Source: Diospyros lotus
Taxonomy: Eukaryota; Streptophyta; Magnoliopsida; Ericales; Ebenaceae
Assembly (NCBI RefSeq): GCF_014633365.1
Contig: NC_068351.1
Span: forward strand, 23,444,866-23,508,865
DNA length: 64,000 nt
Direction: 5' to 3'
Part shown: positions 45,291 through 56,889 of the stretch, piece after piece
Layout of the letters: each line of letters opens with the position of its first letter
How positions within the stretch are numbered: position 1 is the stretch's first letter
Translations under genes and position numbers: made by a program
The notes under the pieces: model-generated
The model's database searches: none
What the model saw: only the letters and a program-made list of their open reading frames with translations
What the model was told of the DNA's origin: nothing

Positions 45291-46094
45291 CCCTTGAATT
45301 CCTCGGTCGGGGTTTCCAAGGAAGAAGTTGCCATGAGTTTTTGGTCATCGCACTAGTGTTGGGTCTTTGAAGATAAAAAGGAATTAGTAATTAAATTGGG
45401 GACCCAACATTGTTGGTTTTCTTGAGCTAGTACTAGCCACTTTTGTTATAGAATTTCCTCAATCATCTTTCTCATGTTTGCTTTTTCTCAGGCACTAAAT
45501 TCGAAGGGTTATCAACTTCCTATGCTTTTCTTGGCTAATCTCTAGAAGGAGCCTAACCTTTTTCAATGATTGTACTCTCCACCATTTTTGTGCATTTCTC
45601 CTTTTGGGGTGGCTCCTTCTTAGGATAAGTCTTTTGGACAGCTTGATTGGTCTTTCAAGGTAGAGAAGGCTTTGGGATTCTCCTAGTATGTGTCGACTCT
45701 AAGACATTCTAAGAGAGAATGACCTTCTTGTATCCCCAAGAGAGTCATAGGGGGTAATAGATCTTGCCCTCTAGTCATGAAGTTTTGTAATCTCGGTGAT
45801 AGTAAAGCATGAGACATGATACTCTATAATAATCCCACTATTTCTTGGAGAGCCAATACATTTTCCTCGTGCTAATTATAAAGTACTTTACAATTTGTGA
45901 GTAGGACAATGGAAAAAGCTAAACTAAAGGTCTCCAAGGCACTAGGAAGAGTCTCTCGAAGTCTTTGAGCATTTTCAGGATATTAGACCTTAGGTCTTTC
46001 TTGACTTTGTCGATTTGTTACAGCAATTGATCTCGTATGAGCCATCATTGTTTTGCTTTGCCTTTTTGATCGAATTCCCACATATGGCATCAAT
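45291..46094 (-). pseudogene. Tat gypsy leader and 5' gag region with PBS
   Basis: The minus strand reads GATGCCATATGTGGGAATTC at about 46092-46073. This is a degraded form of the gypsy PBS region ATTTGGCGCCGTCTGTGGGAA, directly after the LTR end (..TTGTAACAACA at 46095). The rest, to 45291, is leader and gag start with no clean frame. It continues beyond the LTR mosaic as the gag at 40084-42100. Confidence 0.6.
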
Positions 46095-49000
46095 TGTTGT
46101 TACAAAAATACAATAATAAATTTGTAGTTGGAAATCACTTTCAGGTCTTTGAGAGTCTGCAAGACAGAAGATAGTCAAAAGGTACGAGATATCTCTCACG
46201 TGATGTAACACCCCACTTTCTTGAGCGTATTATAACTTGGGATAATTTTGGGATAATAAATTTTTTTTCTTTGAAAACTAATGCTAAACCATATCATTCC
46301 TCGTAACTATCCCAAAATTTCCATACATCTATATCAAAAAAGTATCATCATATACATCAAATGCAGAAGTTAGAATCGAACCTTAATTTTAACAATAACC
46401 ATAAATAAGATTATACATCATCATTCCTCAAAACGTTCAAAATTCAAAGTAGCAAAACTTAAATACATGGGCTACATAACATACATTCAATTCATCATGC
46501 ACTTTGCTAAGTGTCATTTCATGCCTCATTCATCTTCGTTTCTGCTACAATCTCCATCTGGAACGTTTGAATATTCTAGGGGCAAAGCCTAGGTTAGATG
46601 ATGAATCATCTAAGTAAGAGAACAAAAAACATATTTCGTGCATTGATACAAAATATTCTTTTCCATTTCCTTTCGGTTTGAGCCGATCGTACCTTAATGT
46701 TACTCCCCATTTTTACAGTTTCTTTTCCAGGCTGAGGTGTATGGGTGTACCCTTGGAAGAGCAGTGGTCCCGGCCCGTATTCTCAAACCCTTATGCGAAT
46801 GCATGATCAATAATATCATCGTGTACATATGCACATTTCATCATCAATACATGTAAATACAATCTACGTGACATATTCACATCATTACATGACAACATGA
46901 TAAAACCATTTACATAAAATCGGATTTTAGGTAGAACCACTTATAAGCCCTCTTCATAAACTAAATATAGTTGAGTAGTACCACTTACCTTCTCAAGCTT
47001 ATCGGGCTACCTCGACATTTATGCCTTGCCTCGAAATACGTGCATTATCTCAATTTGTGTGCCAACCTCAAAATTCGTACAAGTCACTTCAACTTAAGCC
47101 TCAAAGCACCCTAATCATTATATTTGTTTAAATAAGCGTTAAAACCTATTTTTTCTTAATTTCTTGCATTTTCTTTATTTTTTTCTCTATTTCTTCCTAT
47201 TTTTCCTCGATAAATCCAAATAAATACCTTCTTAACTATTTTCTCCAATCTTTTTCCACAACAATTCATTATATTTTAAGAACTTCAAAGGAAAATTCAA
47301 AAACTTACCTCTAAACTTCATTTGAACACAAAATGAGACTAGTTGTTGCAAAAACCGAGAAATCATGAAGGCAAACATCAAAACTTTTTGCATAACCCTC
47401 GAGAGCATATTTTTCTAGGATTTTGGACATTTTTTGCACACTTTTCTAGGCCCTCACGCGCCTCAAGAAAAAGCCCCACGCGCTTGCGCATAAATAGCCG
47501 TGAGTGAGCCCATGCTCCGGCCTTCTTCCTTGGTTCCGGCACACCAGAGATGCTGGGTTTCTCTATCAACTTTCTCTCCTTGCTAAGTCAATCCAGATGG
47601 CACAAGTCTCGGCCTGAAAGGAACATCGGAAGGCCTCCGATTTGTCAGCCAAAGACTCGGCCTTACCATCCGCCTACTTACTCCGGCAAGCTTCAAAACC
47701 CTCTCAAACCATCACGAAAATGCTTCAAATTCTCCAGATTTGATCCTCATCTCATGGGCAACAAAAGCCCCTTAATTTGGTGCCTCAATTCGTTAAAAAA
47801 TGGGACTGATTTGAAGCTCTAACTTCTTCAAAACCTTCAGCCAAGCGTCCCCTATTTATAGCTAAAATCGACCCACAAAACGACCAATCTCGAGCAACCT
47901 AAGGCCACTAATGCTTTCACGTACCTTAGATCCGTCCAAACCCACCGAAAGCAACCTAAAAACTCGATTTAAACGGCCAACTGGTCGGCTACTTTCTGCT
48001 AAAAAATTTGGTCATTTTCGACCATGCCAAAGCCGATTGTCGGCCAAGATCGACCCTAGGGCCTTGCCCTGAGGTACCTTACCACTTTCTTGGACCTCCC
48101 ATGGCCGAATTCGGTGATGGAATGGAGCTTGGTCGGCCATGGCTTCAAGCTCTTTTGAAAATTACACTTTGGTTCTTCTCACAAAGCCCCTGAGCTTTCC
48201 ATCTTTTCCAATGAGACCCCCAAGTTCTAGGATCATCATTCACACCCCGAAGATTCGAAAATAACGATATTTTGACCTCTCTCGATCAATTTCAAGAAAT
48301 TGCGCTTAGGCTCGACCGACTTATTTTATTGAAAACCTTCTCAATTCCACCCAAAAACATTGAATGGTTGTTCCATATGTAGTATTTGACTTTTGCGAAG
48401 GTTCTGTTGTCTTTTTAGAAGACTCTTACGACAATTCGATTTTTAGGCATGAATTGAAACTGTATTTTAGTTGTACCGAAAATCGTCTAAATTCTAATTT
48501 CTTTTAATACTATAAATTCTATTTCGGAACGCTCATCGAGACCATATCATTTTCCTTAGACATTTATACTCCAGGACATTCCATGCATATGATTCGGTAC
48601 TTATAACTGTAAGAAATTATACCTTAAACTCCTAATCTTTTGATAACTTCATCTATGGCCCAAGTTAAAATTATTTTTGAACTCTTTAAAAAATTTAGAA
48701 TATTACACGTGAGCCTTCCGATGATTAAGTTAGTTCAATAAAAAACTAGCTAATGAGTTTATGTAGAATTTTTGACATACTTAAATATGAGAAGTCACCT
48801 CGTACTTATAAAAGTGGTGGGAGCAAGCGAAGTAATATCCATCCGTCCTAGGATTAATTGTTCCGATTTTAATAGAAAAAATTGCAAAAATAACAATTTA
48901 TGCGTTTACCTTGGGAATACCTTGCAGGAAAGTCCTATGAGAGGGCGAATTTTCAAGTTCAAAAAGGTCTCCCAAAGACTTTTATGATCTCTTGAGAAAG

Positions 49001-49139
49001 CCTCTTATCCTATGAGTTGCTGAGTTGCCGTCGTCGAGAGGGTCTCCCAAGCTCCTTTGTATTCTTTATTTTTTTCGTTGTCTTTGAGCGTCTGTTTTTA
49101 AAATGGGCCTTGATTTAATCATGGCCAGGACCCATTACA
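46095..49139 (-). mobile_element. 5' LTR of the Tat-type gypsy element, interrupted
   Basis: On the minus strand the LTR starts about TGTAATGGGTCCTGGCC (49139). It has a TATA-like ttttataagtacgag near 48812-48800 and a typical Tat LTR phrase TTGAACTAACTTAATCATC, and ends ..TATTTTTGTAACAACA at 46095. The solo LTR at 46204-48707 interrupts it. The start at 49139 is inferred from a TG edge only. Confidence 0.55.
46204..48707 (-). mobile_element. Solo LTR (2.5 kb) inside the Tat LTR
   Basis: TGTAACACCCCACTTTC to TTTAGAATATTACA, 2,504 bp, with a perfect TSD cgtga (46199-46203 and 48708-48712). The right end aligns with the LTR at 12302-15095, and the left end aligns with 43085-43245 in inverse orientation. 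No protein domain. The open frames at 47378-47822 and 48008-48193 are unsupported. Confidence 0.9.
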
Positions 49140-49368
49140 CATCAAGCATTAATACAAAAAAGAAAGGGGTCATGATGGCAATTATGTAAAATTAAGTAGA
49201 TTAACATCAATTTTATTATGAAACAAATAATTAGGACTAAAATGGAAAAAAGAAAAAAATACAGAAACCAACATGTAAAGCATTTTTCATCGGCAGTTTA
49301 AATTAATCCACTTTCAGTCTCATCGACGAGCTACTGAAAGAAAACAAAAACAAAAAAGGGATGGACTT
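49140..49368. other. Gap between the Tat LTR and the host gene
   Basis: 229 bp between the inferred LTR edge and the stop codon; it should hold the gene's 3' UTR. A TTTATT at about 49212-49217 (AATAAA on the minus strand) could serve as poly-A signal, about 150 bp past the stop. Nothing else is seen. Confidence 0.4.
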
Positions 49369-50081
49369 TTATCCGACACCACCGCTGCAGATCCCGGTAA
49401 GCGACACCGGGAATCTACAGAGAGTCCCTGAGGCCGTAGACGGCGGCGTCTCCTCAACTTGTGGTGGCGGCAAGACCCTCCCGTCGGCGAACAACAGCCG
49501 CCCATTCCGCGGCTGATCTACTACTCCTTGAAGCTCCGCAGTCGCACCGAAAAAAGCTGCGTCGCCGAACCTCCGCTCGACCTCGAGGAACTCGGCCAGC
49601 GACGACCGCCTCGATTGGTCATCCCTGCAGAGCCTCCACCACCTCCGCCTCCGGCGCTCAGCCACAGCCACCAGCGCCGGCCTTCGCCTTCCGCCGCCGC
49701 CGGAGGCAGGGGGGGCTTCACCGCCGGCGGAGGAGGCAGCATTGCCTTCTTCCCGGCGCTGAGAGACTACTGGCCTGAAAGCAATTGCAGGGAAGGTCAC
49801 CCCCATGAGAGTCCCAAGCGTGGTGCTCCGATCATGGAAAAACGAGCCCGTCGACTGTAATTGATGTACCACAAGAACAAATATAAATCCAGATTCACAT
49901 ATTATTATTATTGTTGTTGTTGTTGTTGTTACGCATTAAATATAAGAAGAATTGAAACAATTAAGATAAAGATTTATAGGCATAGATCAGAAACTACCTC
50001 AGTGTCCAGATCTGACGAAGAAAGTGAGGAGATTGTTGGAGAAGAGGGTTGCGGGAGCAAGTCATTTGCTGGATCTAGCAT
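49369..50081 (-). CDS. Two-exon host gene, At3g17950-like uncharacterized protein
   Basis: Exon 1 is 50081-49998 (28 codons, begins MLDPANDLLP, ends SSSDLDTE). Exon 2 is 49854-49369 (161 residues plus stop, begins STGSFFHDRSTTLG). The junction has a GT donor (49997-49996) and AG acceptor (49856-49855) in phase 0, and gives a 189-residue protein. Seen: S/P-rich acidic N-terminus; the conserved STGSFFHDRSTTLGTLMGV block; a Gly/Ala linker; a basic-aromatic patch RRRRRWWRLCRDD; then SLAEFLEVERRFGD. This pattern resembles the plant family named after Arabidopsis At3g17950, of unknown function; the basic patch may bind nucleic acid or direct the protein to the nucleus (inference). Exon 2 is GC-rich, unlike its AT-rich neighbours. 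The gene is flanked by a TATA box and GA-repeat leader and looks intact. Confidence 0.8.
49855..49997 (-). other. Intron of the host gene
   Basis: 143 nt with GT...AG borders on the minus strand. It contains an ATT/GTT trinucleotide run (about 49900-49930), and it is AT-rich against a GC-rich exon 2, as usual for plant introns. Confidence 0.8.
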
Positions 50082-50084
50082 CAC

Positions 50085-50087
<3 letters not shown>

Positions 50088-50119
<32 letters not shown>
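50088..50119 (-). repeat. (GA)n microsatellite in the gene's 5' UTR
   Basis: A run of about 16 tc units on the + strand (GA on the gene strand), ending seven bases before the ATG. GA/CT runs near plant transcription starts often act as GAGA-type regulatory tracts; here the function is inferred. Confidence 0.85.
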
Positions 50120-50120
<1 letters not shown>

Positions 50121-50328
50121 AATCTATGCCTCTCTTTTCTTTATCTCTAAATTACGTATATAATAAGGATACAATAAATCTGCTCGATTTGCGTCGACGA
50201 GATCTGAGAACTTCGGTTCGCCGATTGCGTGGTTCTCCGCAGCTGTAATTCTAAAATCATAGATCGTAGCTTGATTCGATGCTGGCTTAGCACAAGACAG
50301 AAGGAACTCCACCTGAATTAAATAGACC

Positions 50329-50336
50329 CTTTTATA
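50329..50336 (-). promoter_or_regulatory. TATA box of the host gene
   Basis: TATAAAAG on the minus strand, about 250 bp upstream of the ATG, inside GGTATAAAAGGG. A start near 50300 would give a 5' UTR of about 220 nt. Confidence 0.65.
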
Positions 50337-50339
50337 CCT

Positions 50340-51315
50340 GTTTTTTGCTTAAATTAAATTAAACAATTTTTTAAAACAAAATAAGAAAATAAGGACAATG
50401 CATCACGCTTTCTCATGCCGTCCGTGTAAATAAACTGCCCATATAGAGAACATCCAGAAAACCCAACTTAGCCACATCCAAGACAATGTCATTTGTTTCA
50501 TTATTTTTTTTATGTGCGCGAAGCCCTTAGGCCCATTGACAGCCCAAAGGGTTGACCCACCAAGCCCAAAGGCAAAGGAGACTACTCACTCTCCAAGACT
50601 TTCTCAAAAAGCTCTAGCAAGAGAGAGGTAAGACACCTCCACAATGGAGATCTAAGCTCTCCGAGAGAGTTCTTATGGTCTTCGACAATGTACTTTTTAT
50701 GGAAGAAACCTACAAATGTACCTCCATGATTTTCTCAATTGATCATGTAACCAAATGTTTCTAGTGAGATTAGTGTCAATTCCATGAAATCAACAACTAT
50801 CGTAACTGATACATCAACTCAACTATAAATAGTCGAGCACTCATCTCTCAAGGTAAAATGCTTCAACCTTGCTAAGAGCTTTGCAACCTTGTCTAGGAAA
50901 TCGACTTTGATATCGAAGTGTTTATACAAAAAATGCCTTGTGCCCACTAATCGTTTCTTTTTTGCAAAGTCCTTAGAGCATGGAGACAACTTTCCCCAAT
51001 AATAAATATATTGTTGTGTGCAAACGACAATAATTAACGATGTCTATGGAAAATTAATCGAAACACAAAATACATCAAACCTTCAGAATGGTTCAAACAA
51101 GATCACAAGCAGTTGGAAAAAGGCAAAGCAAAGAAATATACTACTCAAGAATTCCTTGAATCTGCTAGGACACCGAGAGACTCTCTTAGTGGGGGTTCAC
51201 AGGGCTTCCAAGATTGCTTTGCAGACTATCCACTTGAGCTAGTTTAAAGCCCTCTAAAAGCAGCATGAGAAGAATGCTAGGGCTCTCTAGGAGATGGCGA
51301 TTATTTATAAATATA
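50340..51315. other. Upstream region, no second gene recognised
   Basis: The first ~150 bp are AT-rich and may belong to the host promoter. From about 50500 the phrases 'cccaagcccaaaggc' and 'ggagatctaagctctccgag' look repeat-derived. Short frames (51018-51242) have no domain. Confidence 0.4.
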
Positions 51316-52138
51316 GGAGTGTGCAACAAAGAGTGAGGTGAATTTGGTGTTTCAAAATTTTCTCAATTTGATAAAGATCTTATACAAAAACTATTTTGAG
51401 TCTTTTTATAGGTTTGAAATCAATGCTGTAAATATGGATTTAAAGTGATTGAAATATGAAAATCGAAAGTAAGAGAAATAAAATGGACAAACACAAAAGA
51501 TTTAGAGTGGTTCAGTTCAATGTGACCTACTTCAGTACCTTGGTTGCTCACCAAGGATTTTTGAGAATTCACTACTTAGTAACTATTTATAGAGACAGAC
51601 ACTATCTTGTATTACAGTAGTTTTGTAAGGCTCAATTATATCTTTTTCCAAACCTTTTACAGGGATGAGGTGCTAACCCTTACAACAATTTGATATAGAA
51701 AAATATATAGCAGAAGATCACAGAATGAACAACTTTCAAAATAATGTGGAACAAAAGCTCACAAAGCAAATAACCCTTAAAAGAATATGAAAGAAAGATC
51801 AATAGGGATTTTAAGAATACATACAAAGAGAATGAATGATAGATAATGAAAACTCTCTACTCTCTGTAAGTATGAAAGAATTTAAAAATGGATGAACATA
51901 AGGATTAAGGCTTTCAGCCCAACTTTTTATTTTTCTTTCTTATTTTTTTTTCCTCACTAATTATCCTCAAGAGAATTTTTCTATCAGATAAGCTGTCTAA
52001 GTGTTATCTTGATACACTTGTTATTTATAGCTTTTCCTTCTTTAAAACTTTTGACAATTTGTCTAGTGGATAAAGTTATTAACTTGAAATCTAGAATAAA
52101 CATTTATTTCTTGTCCATGCCAACAGTTTATTAAATTT
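51316..52138 (-). mobile_element. Copia LTR, minus orientation
   Basis: The plus strand reads 'ggagtgtgcaacaaagagtgaggtgaatttggtg' type sequence at the left edge, then 'aagatttagagtggttcag' and 'ttggttgctcaccaagg', the inverse of a Sirevirus-like LTR end. Boundaries are approximate and no TSD is found. Confidence 0.55.
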
Positions 52139-52815
52139 GTGTATATAATGGCACCACACACCCAAGAGAGGGGTGAATTGGGTGATTTTAAAATTTTGAC
52201 TGAGCTTAAGGAATTTTAAATAATTGAGAGGTTTTAGTGTAAAAACGTTAGTGATTGAGAATGATGCATAAGAATATCAATGAAGTGAAAGATAAATACA
52301 AAAAGTCAAACAACCGGTTTATAGTGGATTAGCCCAAACGGCCTAATGTACTACCTTAACTCCTCACTAAGAATTTTAAAACATCCATTAAAACCTTCTA
52401 CTTGATCCCAAGTAGGCCCTCTAGTGTCACAACTAGGAATACAACCTCCTACTTATCAAAATATGCCCTCTAGCAACCTTGTTATATGCAATATAAAATG
52501 ATTTTTACAATGTGAGATGATTTGACAAATAAATCCCTTAGTTATAATTGTCTCTGAAAAATTAAACATAAAGGCTTGAGCAATTGATACAAAATGATTT
52601 ACAAAGCCTTTTGAGAAAAAAATTAAAATCATAAGAGTGCTTGAACTAGATTGCAAAACTTGAACCTTGTAATAGTTTCTCTAACCCTCCAAATGCACCA
52701 TCATGCATGAATTTATAGGTTTCACCTATCCTTTGAATTTAATAATCGTTAATAGTCATTGGTCATCGTAAATGATCTACAAAATTAGTCATTAAAGACA
52801 TCTACAACAAAAATT
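52139..52815 (-). mobile_element. Second copia LTR piece, minus orientation
   Basis: Starts tgtgtatataatggcacc with 'cacccaagagaggggtgaattgggtg', the LTR end inverted. It continues with 'ggtttatagtggattagcc', 'aactcctcactaag' and 'caagtaggccctctagt'. It ends near 52815, where a gypsy-type sequence (gagacgaccccactctcgg) starts. The 5' part of the LTR is missing. Confidence 0.65.
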
Positions 52816-55299
52816 GAGACGACCCCACTCTCGGAGATCCCACTACTAGGGATATCAGAGAAGAGGTCACCAAAAGTATTGGCACATATATAAACTCAAT
52901 TAAAAAAATTCACATCCTTCTCATTCAATAGCAAAAGCAAAAAGAATTACTTGTAACATCATTAATTTGACAAACTCTTTACGGCTTAACCACCCATACA
53001 TCTCAAAAAGGGCAACTAAAATTTGAATACAAAATTAAACTATTAATTTATTTCTGCCCTCAAAACCCCTATGGACCTTTTGGTTAGGATTGCTCTGTAC
53101 ACATCACTACCCACAAGGCTCAAGCTTCACTGAGCTCACCCCTTTCCTTGGCTTTCTCCTTACCTAAAATGGCGCAAATGCAAGTATGAGCCACAAGGCT
53201 CAGCAAGTATAATTTAAAATAAACGTGAAGCATTAGGAACTACAAGCATGAAACAATAGGAATCAAGTAAAATGGAATCATTTGATACTTTACATGTATC
53301 CATACTATGCTTCACCACATCATATAAAACTATATACATGCACATTTGTCCACCTACGACCTTAGGCCCACATAAGTACTTGTAATCTCAATTATTAATT
53401 TGTGGACCGAAGTCCTTCTATGCACTAGTTTTCACCAGGTGAGCAACATGAGCCAAAGCTCCCTTGCGTCAGGCAAGTGCATACCGAGCTTATGGGTATA
53501 CCCTGCTAGTATAGGATATCCGAAAGGAGATCCATCACAAAGATAATACAGAACAATATAATTCAACATCAAATTTCTATCCTTAGATATTATCAGCGGA
53601 AGCCAAAATAAAAGTTTACATCATCTTGGCACCATGGCTTATACAAAATGTATACAAAGGCACTATTGTAATTAACAAAATAAAATCTCTTCACACCATG
53701 CCCTCATCAAAACTACTAATAGGACCTTCCAGTTTGGGATGTCTCTATACACCTCTAGATCTAGGCTTTAGCCCCACTAGACTCGCTTACCTTAAATAAC
53801 ATAAGAGTAAACAAAATGAGCCATGAGACTCAGTAAGTATATATATATATATATATATGAAGCATGGAGAGATAGGATCAAGGGCATGGATAACCAAGAT
53901 AGAGTAAATAATGACTCTCTGAAAATATATAAGTAGGACAGGACACAACTCATAAGTTTCCGTTCACAACCATTTCCATGCCATGATCATCGTGCATGCC
54001 ATGCATTCATTTCCATCCTCATGCACATGCATTAATAGTACTGAATTCCACATGCTCCATATGGCTCCCAAGGCCACCACATCCATGCATGTATACATGC
54101 ATCATGAAAATAAATCAATAAGGAACTATAATTTTTACCTCGCCTACCGAGCTTATGGCCATCTCAACCTGCGTCAGCCGCTTATAGGATATCCTTTTTC
54201 TAACCCACAGACATATTGTCACCCAAAATAATAAGTGCTCAAAGATAATAATCATATTATGCATCATACATGAAATCTCATGATCATGCCAACCATTTAC
54301 GTATCATGACAATTTTCCAACATAATTACCATGCATACTTACTTGACTCAAGTGCATACTATCTCATGAATTCTATATTTAAGCAAGGTTTACCAAGCTG
54401 TTACGAGTTCAAAATGTAACCAATTAATTCCAAGAATATGCCAAGACAAAGCTAATAAGGTCTAGATTATGACACAAAAAGAGGATCTCAATTTGGATAA
54501 CACCACGAGAAGTTATGTTCCAAAACTTAGAGCATTGTTGGATTGAAACAAAAATCTTAGATTTCAAATGGGTATTTCATAGGGCATTTACAAGCTTAAT
54601 ATTTTCCCAAATAATCCAATTTATATACCAAAACGAATCTTATCGAGTTTAGTTTACAACACAAAAAGTAGATCTCGAATTGGATATAACCAAAGAAAGT
54701 TATACCCCAAAAAGTACAACATGTGCAGTCTGAAACATAAAGTCGACTTTTTGAAATTAGAAAGTTGACTTTTGGAATTGGAAAGTCGACTTTTGGAATG
54801 AAAATTCGACTTCTACATCAACTTAGTCAACCCAGCCAAGAGCTTAACATACAGAGTAGACTCTCACTCATAAAAGTCGACTCTTGAGATCTAGAAACAA
54901 AAATAGACGAAAGAATGCAATGCAAATCAACAATATTTGCATCTAACCAATAAGATTCCTTTTCTTGAAAGATTTTTGGAGTTAATCAAGCCTAATTGAA
55001 CACCTCAACAAGACCCATTAATATTCAAGAAATTTTTACAAAATGTTTGCAACTAATAAGGAAGACCCATTTTATAAAAAGAAATGATATTATAGCAATA
55101 GAGGAGAGCAAAGTATGCTCAAAATGAAGAGAAATAATCAAGAAGAACTTGCACATAAATGGAGAAAGAAAAGAACTTGCATAATAAAAGGAATAATGAA
55201 CGCCCGTGCCATACTCCTTACATTCCTACTCCCTAGCATCGAGCATTATAGCCTAGGCAAAATAATAACCCTATTTTCACCCGACATGCCCGTTCAAGG
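52816..55299 (-). mobile_element. Gypsy LTR pieces, minus orientation
   Basis: A CGACCCC-type edge near 52818 and two blocks with 'gagccacaaggctcagcaagtat' (53190) and 'gagccatgagactcagtaagtat' (53820) indicate two related LTRs. By inverse comparison, this family includes 59976-62480 ('taagccttgtggctcatact'). 54733-54880 carries AAGTCGACTT-like words. A TA microsatellite is at 53838-53860. No coding domain is seen. Confidence 0.5.
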
Positions 55300-56665
55300 C
55301 CCAAGAATTAGTTAAGAAGAAGCCATGGGGTTTACCTAAAAAAGTTGTAGGTTTTTTCGAAGAAAAAAGTCTTTAGGATAAAAGTCTTCCAAAGACTCAG
55401 AATCTTCGAAGGAGTAGAAAGTCTTTGGACAGGTTGGAAGACTCTTCAGGTGCTCAGAATGACTCAAAGTCTTTGGGAAGAAATAAAGTAGAAGGCATGG
55501 CCTGCATGGGACCACCACTTATTTATAGTCGAGCCTTCGAAAGTCGAACCGTCACCAAGCCATCCGAAGACTTTTCCTTCAATGACTCAAAGTACCTCTG
55601 TCTCAATTTAAGTCTACCTACATCCAAGTCTTTAAGGCATCAAGCACTCGGAGACATTATACTCATCCCTTTTCCTTGCATCCAAAGGCAAGAATCGAGA
55701 GCCATTGTTGTGGGGTGCCCTAGAAAATCAAAGTCAAAAATCCCAAAAGCACCCAATTTAAGAAGGTTGAAGACCTAGACGATCCTGAAAAGTCTTCCAT
55801 GTAAGAGTCTTCTAAAGACTCCAAAGAGTCTCCAAGCCAACTAAGTCCTTAAACTAATCCAAGCCTAAGACTCGTCTGAAAAGTCTCCCAGACCTAAACC
55901 ACCCAATGACTCCGAAGAGTCTCTAGGAAAACCCATCAAAAGGATACTCTTTGGGGCATTCCATCCCCGAAGGCACCTTCAGGCCCACCAACCTCATCCG
56001 TAACTTCATCTCTATAGTGTCGTCTGGGCCACATCATCATGCCATGTGTCATGTGGCCCCCACCATCAGTTCCTACAACTACCCTCGGGTTCGCGCCACT
56101 TAAGGAAAAAGGACCCAAATCTAGAACCCGAAGAATTAGAACCAAGTCTAACTTCGAACCCATCAGGAGACTACCCATTGAAAGACTCCCATCCAAAGAC
56201 TCACCCAAAGCCTCACACAACATACATACATGCATACATACATGCATACATACATACATACTTCATTATATACCATAGCATCACCTAACTTATGCATCAA
56301 AGGGCCCACGTGGAGGAGCTCCTCGCGTTTCTTCTTACTATGTCCATGTGTTGTAGGCCCATCCATCTAGAGACTCCTTTCACAACCACTGAAGACTTGC
56401 CAATCGAAGACCTTAGTCATCGAGGAGCAAGGGTCCTGAAGATGACCCCAATCCATCTAAAGATTCAAGGCATCCTCTTTGCTCTCCCGAATAACAAATC
56501 AATCCTCGCCTTAAGGATCCTGCTCTCTTGGATAGTGAATCGAGCCATGTTCTAGTCAAGCATCTGTTAAGCCCTCTTACATTCATGAACCTTATTCCTC
56601 GTCGGGGCTCTACCAAGATGTTTCCTATGACATATAAATTTAATTGTTGTATCCCAACAACAACA
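55300..56665 (+). mobile_element. Second Tat-type gypsy LTR
   Basis: Ends taattgttgtatcccaacaa then caaca at 56665, followed by the PBS-like atttagtgtcgtctatgg. 55330-55930 is full of words such as 'gaagtctttgg', 'tcttcgaag' and 'gactccaaagagtctcc'. A TATA-like cttatttatagtcg is near 55518. A TACA/TGCA microsatellite lies at 56215-56265. Its 5' edge is not fixed. Frames such as 56039-56278 reflect the repeats. Confidence 0.6.
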
Positions 56666-56885
56666 ATTTAGTGTCGTCTATGGAAAACGAGAAAAAAGTC
56701 AAATTCCATGGTGAGGAGGATAAAACCCTCTCAAGCAAAGGTGTCCCAGTTCGAGGACATATATGCTAGTCTTCCCAGATAACTGGAGGCTACCACTGGG
56801 AAGCATCAATCAATTGTCTCCCTGAATTGAAGGCTTTTCCCCTACTATTATGCTACTTCCCTCAAAGGCCTTCGTAACCAAGTAA
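56666..56885 (+). pseudogene. PBS and start of the second Tat element, truncated
   Basis: PBS-like atttagtgtcgtctatggaa followed by a short leader. At about 56885 the sequence becomes minus-strand copia gag. The rest of this gypsy element is absent. Confidence 0.5.
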
Positions 56886-56889
56886 GGCC

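Noticed and set aside
49459..49860. Long + strand open frames over the GC-rich gene
   Set aside because: They are shadows of the minus-strand exon, which has conserved residues, splice sites and a TATA box. The + frames are low-complexity proline/arginine sequence.
55936..56288. Several overlapping open frames over the TACA/TGCA microsatellite
   Set aside because: They are open on both strands because of a simple repeat and LTR word arrays; no domain.
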